From Bathynomus jamesi (taxonomy: Eukaryota > Arthropoda > Malacostraca > Isopoda > Cirolanidae), in contig JAJOZX010002354.1 in assembly GCA_023014485.1 (NCBI GenBank), positions 336,001 to 400,000 of the forward strand: a stretch of 64,000 nt of DNA, given 5' to 3'. The translations under genes were made by a program, and so were the position numbers. This document shows positions 54,256-64,000 of the stretch, one piece after another. Numbering within the stretch: position 1 is the stretch's first letter; each line of letters begins with the position of its first letter. The notes beneath the pieces are model-generated. The model had not been told where the DNA came from. It made no database searches and was given only the letters and a program-made list of their open reading frames with translations.

Positions 54256-56991
54256 TTATTTATTATTATTATTATTATATTGAACAACGTTAATATTTTT
54301 AAAATGCCTATCTAAACGGTTCTTAAACATATTAACGCTGGTAGAGTTCACGACGAGCGCGGGAAGATTATTCCATTTATCAATTACTTTAAACGTAAAG
54401 AAGTTTTTAGCGATATTAGTAATGAAACGTCTGCCACGCAACTTAAATCCGTTATTACGAGTATTGCTATTATCGAACGTGAACAGTTTGTCAAGATTTA
54501 CGTTATCGATATTATTAACGATTTTGAAAACTTCAATAAGCTCCCCCCTTAATCTCATAGTTTCGAGTGAATGCAAGTCTAACTCTTTAATCCTATCTTC
54601 ATAAGGCTTGTTGCGCAATGACAGAATTAATTTCGTGGCACGACGCTGAACCCTTTCTAACCTATTAATATCCTTACGCAAATACGGGCACCAAAACTGA
54701 ACGGCATATTCTAAATGAGGCCTGACTAGTGACTTGTAAAGGGGCAATATAATATTCGATTTAAATTCGAAATTACGCGCTATGAAGCCTAACATCCTAT
54801 TAGCTTTAGTGCAAGACTCCAGGAACTGGTTCCTAACTTTTAAATCCTTAGATAAGCGTACGCCTAAATCTACTTCCTCGTCAACGCTCGCTAACTCTAT
54901 CATCCATCGTGTTCTGTAATTATTGTTACGAGAACCTATATGCAAAACTTCACATTTGTCTACGTTAAATTGCATCTGCCACTTATCCGTCCACTCCATA
55001 ATCCTATTTACATCGTCTTGGAGCCTATTTCTATCGTCCTCGTTAACAACCTTACCGCCTATTTTGGTATCGTCCACGAATTTTGACACGTTACAAGTCA
55101 AACCTACATCTATGTCGTTAATGTAAATTACGAATAGCAATGGGCCTAACACTGAACCCTGTGGGACACCGCTACCTACATCCAACCACCCCGATTCACT
55201 ACCATTAACAACGACCCTCTGTCTCCTAGCACGATTGCACGAAGCCATTCCTCTAACCCAGGGGTCCCCAACCCTGTGCCCGCGAGCACCATGGCGCCCG
55301 CCGACCCTTTTGCGTGTGCCCGCCACTGACTGACTACGATTGATAAGTTTTTATTTAAATTTTTAATAAAATGTTAAGTATGTTACATATTTTAAATATT
55401 TAGTTACTAAATATTTAAAATATGTAACATACTTAACATTTTATTAAATTTTAGTAGTTAATTACAGAAACAGATGCTCATTTATTTGAAAATAATTATT
55501 TCTTTATAAATAAATTAAGTTATCGTTTTGATAATTTTTCTAAGATTCTGAGTTAGCCCATCCTTGTTTTTTTTTTGTGAATTATGTTCATTATTTTACG
55601 TAGGAATTAAATGGTTTTTTTTGTGTATTATGTTCATTATTAAGTCCAACTATAAATTTGCCTTGAAAAAGTAAATGGTGCCCGACGCACTACCGGTAGT
55701 CTTGAATGTGCTCTTCGGCACAAAAAGGTTGGGGACCCCTGCCTGAGTCTAACCAGTTAGCTACCTGACCGCGTATACCGTGCGCTTTAACCTTCGCAAT
55801 TAATCTTCTATGCGGAACTGTATCGAACGCTTTTTTAAAATCTAAATAAATAACGTCAGCCGCTCTATGCCTATCGTATTCGCGCACTATTTCGTTATAA
55901 AATTCTAACAAATTAGTTAAACAAGATCTATGGCGTCAAAACCCATGCTGACTACTATTAATCAAATCGCGACTTTCTAAGTGTTCGATGATACGATCCC
56001 TAACTATGGATTCCAAAAGTTTACCGACAATTGACGTTAAGCTAATGGGCCTATAATTGCTAGCTACTGTGCGGTCGCCTTTTTTAAAAATGGGCGTGAC
56101 GTTAGCTAATTTGAAGTCTTCAGGAATAATCCCCGTTTCCAGTGACTGATTAAAAATCTTCGTTAAAGGGCCTTCGACGCCTTTCAAATCTTTCAGGTGT
56201 CTTAGGATAAAACGCGTCAGGGCCTGGAGCCTTGCTAACTTTTAACTTATCGATATAATGTGCAATCTCACCCTCGTAAACAGTTATTTCATCCAAAATA
56301 GTCTCGCTGCTAAATGGAACTACATCGTCCACATCGGGGACATTATTGACGTCTTCTACAGTAAAAACTGTTGCAAAAAAGTTATTAAAAATACCCGCCA
56401 TCGCCTGAGCGTCGGAAGCCAAAGCGCCATTAGTGTCCAAGAGAGGGCCTATGTTATCTTTTATCGGCTTACGATTATTCACGTAATCGAAAAACTTTTT
56501 TGGATTATGTTTACTATCCGCAGCTATAACGATCTCTAACTTACGCTTAGCATTCCAAACTGATCTTTTAACCTGACGTCGAAGCTCGATATATCTATTA
56601 GGTTAGCTACCGTGCCATTGCGCTTATTAAGTCTATACGCTCTGTTACGCTCATTTATGAACTCGCCTATTTCCCTAGTCCACCACTTAGGCCTACCATG
56701 ATTTCTAGCGCGCTTGGGCTTACAAGGAATAAACTCCCTTTCGATATTCAAGAAACTATCTTTAAATGCCTCCCAATGCAAATTTGCGTCATTACCCATA
56801 AATAAGTCACCCCAGTCCACTACTCTCATCCTACTCGCAAAACTATCAAAATTGGCCCTATGAAAATCAGGGACTTCTATTACGTTACTATCCTTAGTGT
56901 TTTCCATCAATAACTTAAACCTAAGAATTTGATGATCATTACATCCTAAACTCTCGCGTAGCGACCATTTTTTATAAGATTTTACAGGCAC
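54256..56991 (-). pseudogene. CR1-type LINE, 5'-truncated, with a MITE inside
   Basis: Minus strand, from the linker after the endonuclease to the 3' tail. 56991-56536: RNHGRPKWWTREIGEFINER; 56482-56150: KVSKAPGPDAFYP; 56187-55936: PIFKKGDRTVASNYRPISLT and RDLINSSQHGF; 55911-55740: DVIYLDFKKAFDTVPHRRL. After the MITE, 55258-54256: GVPQGSVLGPLLFVIYIND and catalytic FVDDTKI, then the thumb (LGVRLSKDLK, VRPHLEYAVQFW). Frameshifts lie at about 56540, 56190 and 55930. The 3' end is an (ATT)n-rich tail at 54240-54290. The endonuclease is missing. Confidence 0.85.
55259..55741. mobile_element. hAT-type MITE (483 bp) with an internal palindrome
   Basis: Ends CAGGGGTCCCCAACC and GGTTGGGGACCCCTG are perfect 15-bp inverted repeats. 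It splits the LINE RT between FDTVPHRRL..NWLDS and GMASCNRARR. An 8-bp duplication is not clear (CTCTAACC on the left; a GTCTAACC lies 5 bp beyond the right end). Inside, 55365-55405 and 55407-55449 are near-perfect inverted copies (ATGTTAAGTATGTTACATAT and its complement) around TTAGTTACTAA. Confidence 0.85.
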
Positions 56992-56994
56992 AAC

Positions 56995-57130
56995 ACGTTA
57001 GGGCGATAGGTCTGTAGTTTGTGGGATCGAGGGAATCTTTGTCGGGTTTGGGGATGGGGATTACCTTTCACCGGGAAGGGAAGGTGCCCTAGTAGTATAG
57101 CCGCAAAGTGCCAGAGTGCAGAAATGTTAC
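56995..57130 (-). pseudogene. Fragment of a second LINE reverse transcriptase
   Basis: On the minus strand, 57066-56998 reads VIPIPKPDKDSLDPTNYRPI, the first RT motif of I/Jockey/CR1-type LINEs. It is not continuous in frame with the CR1 element that starts at 56991. It is too short to classify further. Confidence 0.6.
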
Positions 57131-57179
57131 GTAATGTTGCAAGAGTGCCAACCCCCCTCTGTTGAAAAAAAAGAAAAAA

Positions 57180-57300
57180 TTCCCCACCCCCCCTTTGTTG
57201 CCAGCCCCGAAATGGGACTGCAAGGGGTATGCAACCTGGAGTTGCCAACCCCAAAATGGGATTGCAAGGGGTATGCAACTTGGAGGCGGAGTTCTCCCCC
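57180..57300. repeat. 44-bp tandem duplication
   Basis: GCCAGCCCCGAAATGGGACT and GCCAACCCCAAAATGGGATT start two units that both continue with GCAAGGGGTATGCAAC(C/T)T. Open frames here on either strand have no motif. Confidence 0.75.
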
Positions 57301-57479
57301 AAGCTGAACTCCCCCAAAGGGGCATACCTAACCTAAGAGGCCTCTATGGGGGAGAAGGGAACGCCTCACCCCGCAAAGGACCAGAAAGAGAAAGGATCTA
57401 GAGTAGGGATCCTTGCTCGGCGAATGCCGAGCAAATATGGGAGTCTTCAGCCGCCCGCCGCCCTCTTATTGGGTCCCAA

Positions 57480-57835
57480 ACAGCCAGTTGGCTGAGTTGC
57501 CAGATAGCGCCATGTATTTAATTCATCAGCCAATAGAATACTGAGTTGCCAGTTTGCGCTATATATTTAATTAAACCCTATATTAATCAGCCAATAGAAG
57601 ACTGAGTTGCCAGATAGCACCATGTATTTAATTCATCAGCCAATAGAAGCTGAGTTGCCAGATTCGTTATTTATGAAATTAATTCATATATTATTCAGCC
57701 AATCTGCTGCTGAGTTGCCAGATAGCAATATTTATTTAATTATTCCTTATATTATTCAGCCATTTGGTTGCTAAATACCGCCATATATTTTAATTTATAT
57801 TAGGGAGAGTTGCTAAATACCACCATTTATTTTAA
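57480..57835. repeat. Satellite-like array, 5-7 units of 52-75 bp
   Basis: A loose unit CAGCCAATAGAA..GCTGAGTTGCCAGATAGC..CATGTATTTAATT is repeated. GAGTTGCCAG starts near 57494, 57543, 57605, 57651 and 57711, and weaker GTTGCTAAATACC units follow at 57767 and 57808. Spacing is irregular and units are diverged. It may be an expanded part of an element. Confidence 0.75.
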
Positions 57836-58555
57836 ATCGCTGCCAAAACAGATGAATTTTCTCCTTAAAGAGGACTACTTATTTTAAAGGAAATTCTGTT
57901 TATTAAATAAATAATTAGAATTTAAACACACACATTCCTATACATACGACCGAATGACTAAATTATCCCATATATTCATCCATTAACAAGCTTAGAAGAC
58001 CGATTTGAGAAATAGCAATTAATTAATTATTCAGAAAACCAAACAAATGATATAATTGTGTACAAGGAATAAATAAATAATTTTACTACTTAATTCCTAT
58101 TTTTATTATTATTAATAGCACAATTTTCGATCAAATATTAGTACAGGAAAAATACGGACTCGGTCCGTTTGCTGGAAGCCCTGCGCCTCAACCAAGCGTT
58201 GTAGAGAGGTTGGGCTGAGGAAGTAGTCTTTTATTATTTATTATAATTTATTTAAATTCATTATTTCTTTATTTTCTTTCCTCCATCATAAATCATTGTA
58301 ATTTGAAGTTCTCTAGAAGTTATTAACATCGTATAACAAATTTATGTTTATTCAACAAAGTTATTTATTTATTTTGCAATTTTTTCGTTAACAAAATTCA
58401 AGTTAGATAGAGAAGAATTCATTATTTATTTTAAAAGAAATACACTCAACTGAATTAGATAAAACACCGCTGCTTCAATACGAAACAAATCGTGCGGTAA
58501 TACAATAGGCTAGTGGTCCCACCCGTGAAATAATAATAATTATTATTATCATTAT
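57836..58555. other. AT-rich stretch without a recognised gene
   Basis: No ORF with recognisable motifs. One GC-richer island at 58150-58225 (GGACTCGGTCCG is a short palindrome). Confidence 0.35.
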
Positions 58556-58572
58556 TATCATTATTATCACTA

Positions 58573-58613
<41 letters not shown>

Positions 58614-58624
58614 TATATATAAAC
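58556..58624. repeat. (TA)n/(ATT)n microsatellite
   Basis: ATTATTATC repeats followed by a TA tract. The open frame crossing it is an artefact of the repeat. Confidence 0.9.
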
Positions 58625-58639
58625 ATGTTATGATTTTGT

Positions 58640-59050
58640 AAATGTACAGGTAAAGACGCGTTTTATGTCGTATCTTTCGGGTTCGGTATACGGGGAGGAA
58701 GGTAAAATTATATTTGTGGCACATCTACAGATTAAACTATCGCAGTCCTTGAAGACAAAAGGTGAAGCTACCTTTCTCCGCTTAACAAAAGATTGTTCCA
58801 GGTAAAGGGTTTCATTTTTACGCCCAAACTTACAGTATATATAAGCAAGAGTTCCCAAGTAAATATAAATTGTATTTATTCTATTTTTAAGCAAGTTTTA
58901 GGCCTATGGATGTCCACATCGTTTATTAGCATTTTGTCCGAAAAGTAATCTAAATTTATGGCAAGGTGTCACAGCACAATACAAAAATCTGGAACCTTGT
59001 ATATATATTTCCTTTGAAAAGTATGACCTTACCCGAAGAAATAAACTTTA
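58640..59050. other. Unassigned stretch with an antisense open frame
   Basis: An 88-codon minus-strand frame (58628-58894) shows no recognisable domain. Nothing else was seen. A TA tract follows at 59115-59185. Confidence 0.3.
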
Positions 59051-59137
59051 AGACATGACACGTCCTAAATTTTATTTTTGTTCCGAAATGAGGACACAAT
59101 GGTGGTCATATATATATACACACACGGTCAAACAATA

Positions 59138-59186
<49 letters not shown>

Positions 59187-59307
59187 GCGGCTTTATCCTT
59201 CACAGCTCACCTTTCTGTATTTAGTTTTTGTGTTTACATTTTCTGATTTAGCGAAAATTGAAATAGAGATTTTTCCGAAATTTGATTTGCTTTGTTAATA
59301 CTTGTAG

Positions 59308-59607
59308 AAAAGCCTCCGCCAATGGGAAAAGGCACGTTTTATATCGGCAAATGCGGCTAAGGCTTTGTTCAACCCCGCAAAGGTCACAGATCCACCTTTC
59401 GCAGATACTAACTGTGGCATTGTCTGCGAAGCAGACGAAAGGCCTTCAGGACAAGAGAAATATGCAGGTGTCTGTGAGAGCAAATCTAAATATAAAAAAC
59501 TTTTTGAAATTCAACAATACGAAAACGAACTGGTTTTACCAACAAACGGGTATGATGCTCCACCCAGATTTGATGGCGATCTGCCAATCACCGCGCGGAA
59601 TACCTGA
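59308..59607 (+). other. Unassigned open frame of about 99 codons
   Basis: Open from 59308 to TGA at 59605 in the frame reading NAAKALFNPAKVTDPPFADT and YENELVLPTNGYDAPPRFDG. A competing 110-codon plus frame and a 62-codon minus frame overlap it, so the coding strand is uncertain. No zinc, membrane or enzyme motif was recognised and no start codon context is clear; it could be an exon. Its composition is less AT-rich than its surroundings. Confidence 0.3.
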
Positions 59608-59699
59608 ATGAACTCGTTCTCAAGAAGCCTATAGCTAAACTCCGCCCCACCTTTCGTGGCTCCTCCCATGCATTGCTCGTGAAAAGGGAGCGCTGCTCA

Positions 59700-59812
59700 C
59701 GGATTGGTCGAAAAAGCATGAGCCGTAAACCAATAGGAAGTTAAGATTATGCTTGTGGGTTGGTCACATAGACCCCTATAAAATGGGGAGTTTCGTCGTC
59801 TAGGGCCAGTTT
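59700..59812 (+). promoter_or_regulatory. Possible pol II promoter: CCAAT boxes, TATA box, initiator
   Basis: ATTGG (reverse CCAAT) at 59703 and CCAAT at 59730, then TATAAAA at 59777-59783 in a GC-richer context. An arthropod initiator-like CCAGTT lies at 59806-59811, about 30 bp after TATA, the expected spacing. It precedes the ATG at 59843. Confidence 0.5.
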
Positions 59813-59842
59813 CTCATGCAATTTATAGCAACATACACACAA

Positions 59843-60012
59843 ATGATGGACGAAATCTATAACTGTTCTGAACTTTTTTTTTAACAAGACCGTTACAGCC
59901 ATGTGGCTCTTTATCTGTTCAGCGCCGCAGATCGTGGCGAACTTTTAGCCTCCCAAGCTGTTACCGAAAATTGTGACGGGCTGCAAGATTCTACAGCCAA
60001 TTCAGTTGAAAT
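59843..60012 (+). other. Possible first exon of a host gene
   Basis: ATGATGGACGAAATC at 59843 lies about 30 bp after the inferred start site, but the frame stops at a T-run TAA (59882). From about 59888 another frame is open to the end (RYSHVALYLFSAADRGELLA, NCDGLQDSTANSVEM) and is followed by a consensus 5' splice site, GTAAGT at 60013. Either the run of nine T is misassembled, or an acceptor (TTTTTTTTTAACAAG) starts a second exon here. The product was not recognised. Confidence 0.35.
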
Positions 60013-60084
60013 GTAAGTAATTTGTAATGTCATAATAAGTGTTTTGAAAAATCATGTTTAATTAATGTGTGTGCCCATATATTC

Positions 60085-60085
60085 A

Positions 60086-60138
<53 letters not shown>
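60085..60138. repeat. (TA)n microsatellite
   Basis: About 26 TA dinucleotides in the putative intron. Confidence 0.95.
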
Positions 60139-60142
<4 letters not shown>

Positions 60143-60276
60143 CCCTCGGCAGTTTTTAATGTTAGAACACGTTTCTCTATTTTTCTGTGTTGTATTGTGC
60201 GTGTTTCTCGTCAAATTAAAGATGAAATTTTCTCTCGCAATAACTGCGAAATATTTTCAATTATAATCTAGCTGTT

Positions 60277-60385
60277 TTAACCTAACCTAACCTAACCTTG
60301 CCTAACTTAGCCAAACCTAACTGGGTGTAAACTAACCTAGCTTAACCTAACCCGTCCTAACCGTGCGTAAACTAGCCTAACCTAA
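60277..60385. repeat. Interstitial telomere-like (CCTAA)n tract
   Basis: Four exact AACCT pentamers at 60279-60298, the complement of the arthropod telomere unit TTAGG, followed by degenerate units (CCTAACTTAGCC, AACCTAGCTTAACCTAACCC) to 60385. The rest, 60386-60848, has no recognised feature. Confidence 0.75.
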
Positions 60386-60848
60386 CGTTGAAATTTTTTT
60401 TAAATATTGTCTAATTCCTACGTAGATAGCCAAAACCCATTCTAAAAATGAAGTGTTCGTAAAACAGAGTAACTGAATAATTGTTATTTAACGAATAGAT
60501 AGAGAAGTTTTTAACAGACTTTAGAGACGAGTAACGTCTGTTACACAAAAAGGAAAAATGAGTATGCAATGAATATCATCTTTGGTTACATTTTGAAAAT
60601 TTCGTAGGATACAAATGCTTATAGAGTTAACTAAATATGTCACATCTTCCATATATAACATTAGAAAAAGTCTGGTGACTTTGCTATAAGATATAGTTAG
60701 TTAAAAATTATAATTTTTATTTTCTAAAGGTTTAATAGTTATAATATTTAAATTCTTATAAAATATGAAATGCACTACGGGGAACTTTGAACTTTATATC
60801 AACCTGTAGACAATCATTTATTCTATATATGGCATGAAATTCATGTAC

Positions 60849-62150
60849 AAGGTAGGCGAGAAGTCACCGTACACCCGCACGATACGCACCCGAAATCAAT
60901 TTGAGTTTACACAGTACAGCACAGCACACACTACTATGTACAATGGCAGTCTGGCAACAGTGTCGAATGGCAATCTGGCAACAGTGTCGAAGATAGTGCA
61001 TACGTGACAACCGTACCCATGGAATTTAGTTGTGGTGTTGTCGGTATGGTTGACACAAGCAGTTACTCTGTTGAGGAGCGGTTGGTGGCAAGTGTGTGGG
61101 TGCATGAGAGACCGCACACGGGACAAACAATGACGCAGGTGATGGCTGTGTTTCGGGAACGGTTTAATAAAGCTCCACCACGAAGAACGACACTGCTGGA
61201 TTGGGAAAAACGTGCGTTCGCTCTTGGAAGCGTTAAAGACAGTCCGCGGAGTGGGAGAAAGACAACGCGCTTGGAAACATGTGCAGCGATTGCCGCTTCC
61301 ATTGAACATTCCCCAATTAAGTCGACGCGGAAACGATCATCAGAGCTTGGTGTGCCACGGTCAACGATGCGAGACCACATGAAGAAAGACCTGAAAGTGA
61401 GGCCGTATCGCTCAACTTTCGTGAATGAACTGTCAGATGCTGACATCGATCGGCGTTATAAATCATGCCGTGCTCTGTTGGACACATTCCCAAGTGCCGT
61501 ATCCCGCTCAAAGGTTCTTTTCAGTGATGAATGTGCCATCTATCGCAGTTCGCGCGACAGAAATGTGGTGTTCTGGTCAAAAGAGAATCCCTATTTCACG
61601 CAAGAGCTGGAACATAATCCACCGCATGTGATGATATGGGAGGGTATGACATCAGGTCATTTGATTGGACCTTACTTTTTCGATGGATCCGTGAACGCGG
61701 CATCTTATTCGGCAATGTTGGAGACGTGGCTCATACCTCAGCTCAGAGATAGGGGACTCATGGATGACGTGTGGCTGCAGCACGATGGGGCACCTGCACA
61801 CTTTGCTCTTTCTGTGCGCGACGTTTTGAATGAACATTTTGCAGGCCGCTGGATTGTCCGTGGTTCACCGACATCTCCGGCACCATTACCATGGCCACGT
61901 AGTCCTGACCTTACCACCCCGGACAATTCGTTGTGGGTATTATCAAGGGAGTAGTGGCTGCGCGACGCTACAACACCAACGAAGAGTTGCGCAGAGCTGT
62001 GGAAGACGCCTTTCGCACCATTACTTCACAAATGCTCCGACGCATGTCACAGAGGACATGGAGGCGCATCCGCTTGTATGTCCAGCATCAAGGTGCACAT
62101 ACGGATCCACTGGACATGTAACCACGAAGTACGTAAGTGATTCAGATTAA
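60849..62150 (+). mobile_element. Tc1/mariner-superfamily element
   Basis: The left end near 60849 (GGTAGGCGAGAAGTCACCG) loosely matches the arm of the palindrome at 40714 (CAGGGTGTTCGGAAAGTCACTG). A matching right end was not found near 62125-62160, so the end there is approximate. A 26-bp duplication (GGCA(G/A)TCTGGCAACAGTGTCG) lies at 60942-60990, before the start codon. Confidence 0.65.
61019..62121 (+). pseudogene. Tc1/mariner-type transposase, one frameshift
   Basis: ATG 61019 (MEFSCGVVGMVDTSSYSVEE) or ATG 61046. The N-terminal DNA-binding region includes WEKRAFALGSVKDSPRSGRK. Catalytic residues: VLFSDECAIYRSSRDRN (first D), LQHDGAPAHFALSVRD (second D, about 61786) and SPDLTTPDNSLW (third D). 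The second-to-third spacing is 45 residues, slightly longer than DD41D. A one-base loss near 61930 stops the frame at 61954; the end (GIIKGVVAARRYNTNEELRR) continues at 61933-62121 in another frame. Only one lesion is visible. Confidence 0.82.
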
Positions 62151-62397
62151 TTATGATTGATTATATCACTGGGCAACACGTATTTTATTGAATGATATCT
62201 GACACTTGATTCTAGGTAATTTGGGTGCGCTGAATACGAATTTCAACTCGGTTTGGCTCTATCAGGTCCTGATTCTTGTCGACAGCCTATGTGCCATTTT
62301 CCAGATTTTTCAAATTAGGACTAAAAAATTAAGTCATGTGTTAAATTTTTTTTCAAGTTTCATGAATACAAGCAGTTCAAACTACAGTAAAATTACA
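62122..62397. other. Noncoding; likely 3' UTR side of the next gene
   Basis: No ORF with motifs. For the minus-strand gene at 62398 it lies downstream of the stop codon. Confidence 0.35.
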
Positions 62398-63896
62398 TTA
62401 TAACGATAGAAATGACAAAATAAAAAAACAAACAGATATGAAGCTTTCACTGTGGCAAAAATTTTCTTTTGTAAGACTTTCTAGCGTATTGCTTGTTGAT
62501 GGCAGGTCTCTTTTCAAGCACCAGCAGTAATCAGCCATCATGTGGGAATCCCAGCGGCCTTGGTACCGTTCCTCCATAATTTTTATATCTTGGTGGAATC
62601 TCTCCCCTTGTTCGTCACTTACATCACCTAAATTACTTGGAAATTGGTCAAGATGGCTATTCAAAAAATGCATTTTTATGCTCATATTGCAACCTAACTC
62701 TTTGTAGTCCCTTAAAAGTTTTTTTACGATTTCTTCGTAGTTATCTGCCCTATAATTGCCTAAAAAGTTTTCTATCAAGTCCACGAATGAGAACCAGCCA
62801 TTTTTTTCGCGTTCATTCATGACATTAGGAAAATTGCTGTCTTTAATCATTGTTCTTATTTGTGGACCGTCGAAAATTCCCGCCTTGATTTTTTCATAAC
62901 TTAAACTTGGAAATTTTGAAGTTATGTATTTGAAACACTCGCCGTTCGTATCTAAAGCTTTTGCATATTGTTTAATGAGGCCTAGTTTTATATGCAGAGG
63001 AGGAAATATGATTTTATCTCTGCTCACTAAAGGTGGATTAATTACGTTTTTTTCTCCGACAGTAAGTGATGTTCGTGCTGGCCAGATTTGTTTGAAATAA
63101 TGTTCTTCCTTGGCTCTGCTGTCCCATAAGCAAAGGAAGCAGGGATATTTAGTATACCCTCCTTGTTGTCCTAGCAGAAAATTAACCATTTTTAAGTCAA
63201 CACATATGATCCACTCGTGCTCCCTATATTTGATAAGATTTAAAACCTTTTCTATATGTTTATACTTTTCTTTTAATTTTGTTGAGTGCCCAATCGGTAT
63301 CGAGCCGTATAGATTGCCATTATGCAACAACACACACTTAAGACTTCTTTTCGAACTGTCTAAAAACAAGCGCCAATCATTTGCATCGTAAGACTCAACC
63401 CCCATCTTCTTTAACAAACCAACTATGTCGCAGCAATATACTAAACTATCCTCTGTTCTAAAATATTTAACAAGTTCTTCTTCTCTTTTTCTGTAAAATG
63501 AAATGTATGTGTTTGAAGTAAGCAAGTTTTTCTCTTTAAGTCTTGAAGCTAAAATTTCCGCAGCCTTTTTGGCAAATTTAGATCCCTTACAAGATCATTC
63601 AACTCGGCCTGGTTAAACTTTTGCGGATCGTTTTGACTTTCAAATACGCTGGGGTCAAAATCGGTGTCTGACTCCTCAAAGTGCATAACAATATTTTCAG
63701 GAACATCTTCAACTAATTCTTGAGTTGGCAGACCCTTAAATTTTGGAATGGGGATCTCATTTGAATGTAGCACAGGTCGTATCGCGGTGTTGAAATTTGG
63801 GTACTCGATACAATGTTTATTTTTCTTAGTGAAGCCCGAAGTCTTGACAAAGCAAAGGTAGCAATCGGTCTCGTGGTTAGTAGGCTCTCGCCACAC
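62398..63896 (-). pseudogene. Unassigned repeated-type arthropod protein, 3' exon, one frameshift
   Basis: Minus strand. A splice acceptor (pyrimidine-rich tract then CAG at 63897-63899) starts the exon at 63896 with VWREPTNHETDCYLC. The first frame ends at 63549; the second (63525-62398) follows after one base is missing in a five-A run (63566-63570), so assembly error is possible. Conserved-looking parts: CVDLKMVNFLLG, CFLCLWDSRAKEEHYF, FPPLHIKLGLIKQY, NFLGNYRADNYEE, LGCNMSIKMHFLNSHLD, GDVSDEQGERFHQDI, MMADYCWCLKRD. I recall similar uncharacterised proteins from many arthropods. An Asp, a Cys-x2-Cys and a late Glu recall DDE transposases, but this is inference. Confidence 0.55.
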
Positions 63897-64000
63897 CTGA
63901 TATGGAAAAAAAATTGTAAAGCGTTAACAAAAGCGACGAGAGACTTGTTTTATGAATTTTATCAAAAGTTATCACCCAAACATTTAACATTTCTATGTGT

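Noticed and set aside
57116..57401. Overlapping open frames on both strands
   Set aside because: They span a 44-bp tandem duplication and a LINE fragment; no consistent codon pattern.
58455..58724. 89-codon minus-strand frame with IYIYIYI run
   Set aside because: Made by the TA microsatellite.
60065..60271. Two overlapping open frames with IYIYIY runs
   Set aside because: Made by a TA microsatellite.
1..64000. CRISPR arrays, tRNA genes, bacterial operons
   Set aside because: No regularly spaced near-identical repeats with unique spacers, no clear cloverleaf, and nested eukaryotic transposons and LINEs throughout.

Overview
The window is arthropod-like nuclear DNA, most likely from a crustacean. 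It is AT-rich, full of microsatellites, has a short interstitial TTAGG-type telomeric tract, and consists almost entirely of transposable elements. No bacterial-type operons, ribosome binding sites, CRISPR arrays or tRNA genes were seen. Host-gene signals are weak: a possible TATA/CCAAT promoter with a first exon near 59.7-60.0 kb, and the 3' exon of an uncharacterised, probably multicopy gene at the right edge (62.4-63.9 kb, minus strand).

Layout. 0-2.5 kb: a decayed hAT element (ZMYM1-like transposase) that landed in a Gypsy LTR element. 2.5-29 kb: a nest several layers deep. The outer Gypsy element (RT, RNase H, an OTU-like domain, an aspartic protease, then integrase) was split at 3820 by a complete BEL/Pao element (3821-16335). 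The BEL element was then split by a 988-bp non-autonomous hAT and by a Jockey/CR1-like non-LTR element, which itself carries a 295-bp hAT MITE. The 3' noncoding part of the outer Gypsy holds a second copy of the same non-LTR element (20838-28015), split by a nearly intact 5.4-kb Academ-like DNA transposon with an XPG-like nuclease domain. 29-31 kb: an antisense BED-type hAT relic. 31.7-36.6 kb: a young Gypsy element with almost identical 408/409-bp LTRs. 37.9-38.3 kb: a hAT dimerisation relic. 39-43.5 kb: a mariner with one nonsense codon, a perfect fold-back palindrome, a CR1 fragment, an internally deleted long-TIR mariner and a 5S rRNA-like segment. 43.7-48.4 kb: an antisense Gypsy element inside a small TIR element. 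48.5-49.3 kb: a mariner relic. 50.0-53.7 kb: a second, internally deleted Academ-like element with 430-440-bp TIRs. 54.3-57.1 kb: an antisense CR1-type LINE with a hAT MITE inside it. 57.5-57.8 kb: a satellite-like array. 60.9-62.1 kb: another Tc1/mariner-superfamily element.

The genes do not form one pathway; each set serves its own mobile element. Exact target-site duplications (8 bp for hAT, 3 bp ATA for both Academ-like elements, TA for mariner, 4 bp for two LTR elements) and one natural empty-site comparison between the two non-LTR copies make the insertion order readable. The features most worth a second look are the domain order of the outer Gypsy, the two Academ-like elements with XPG-like nuclease and CXC domains, the 2A-like motif in the non-LTR element, and the unassigned right-edge gene. 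All family assignments come from reading motifs by eye, with no database search.
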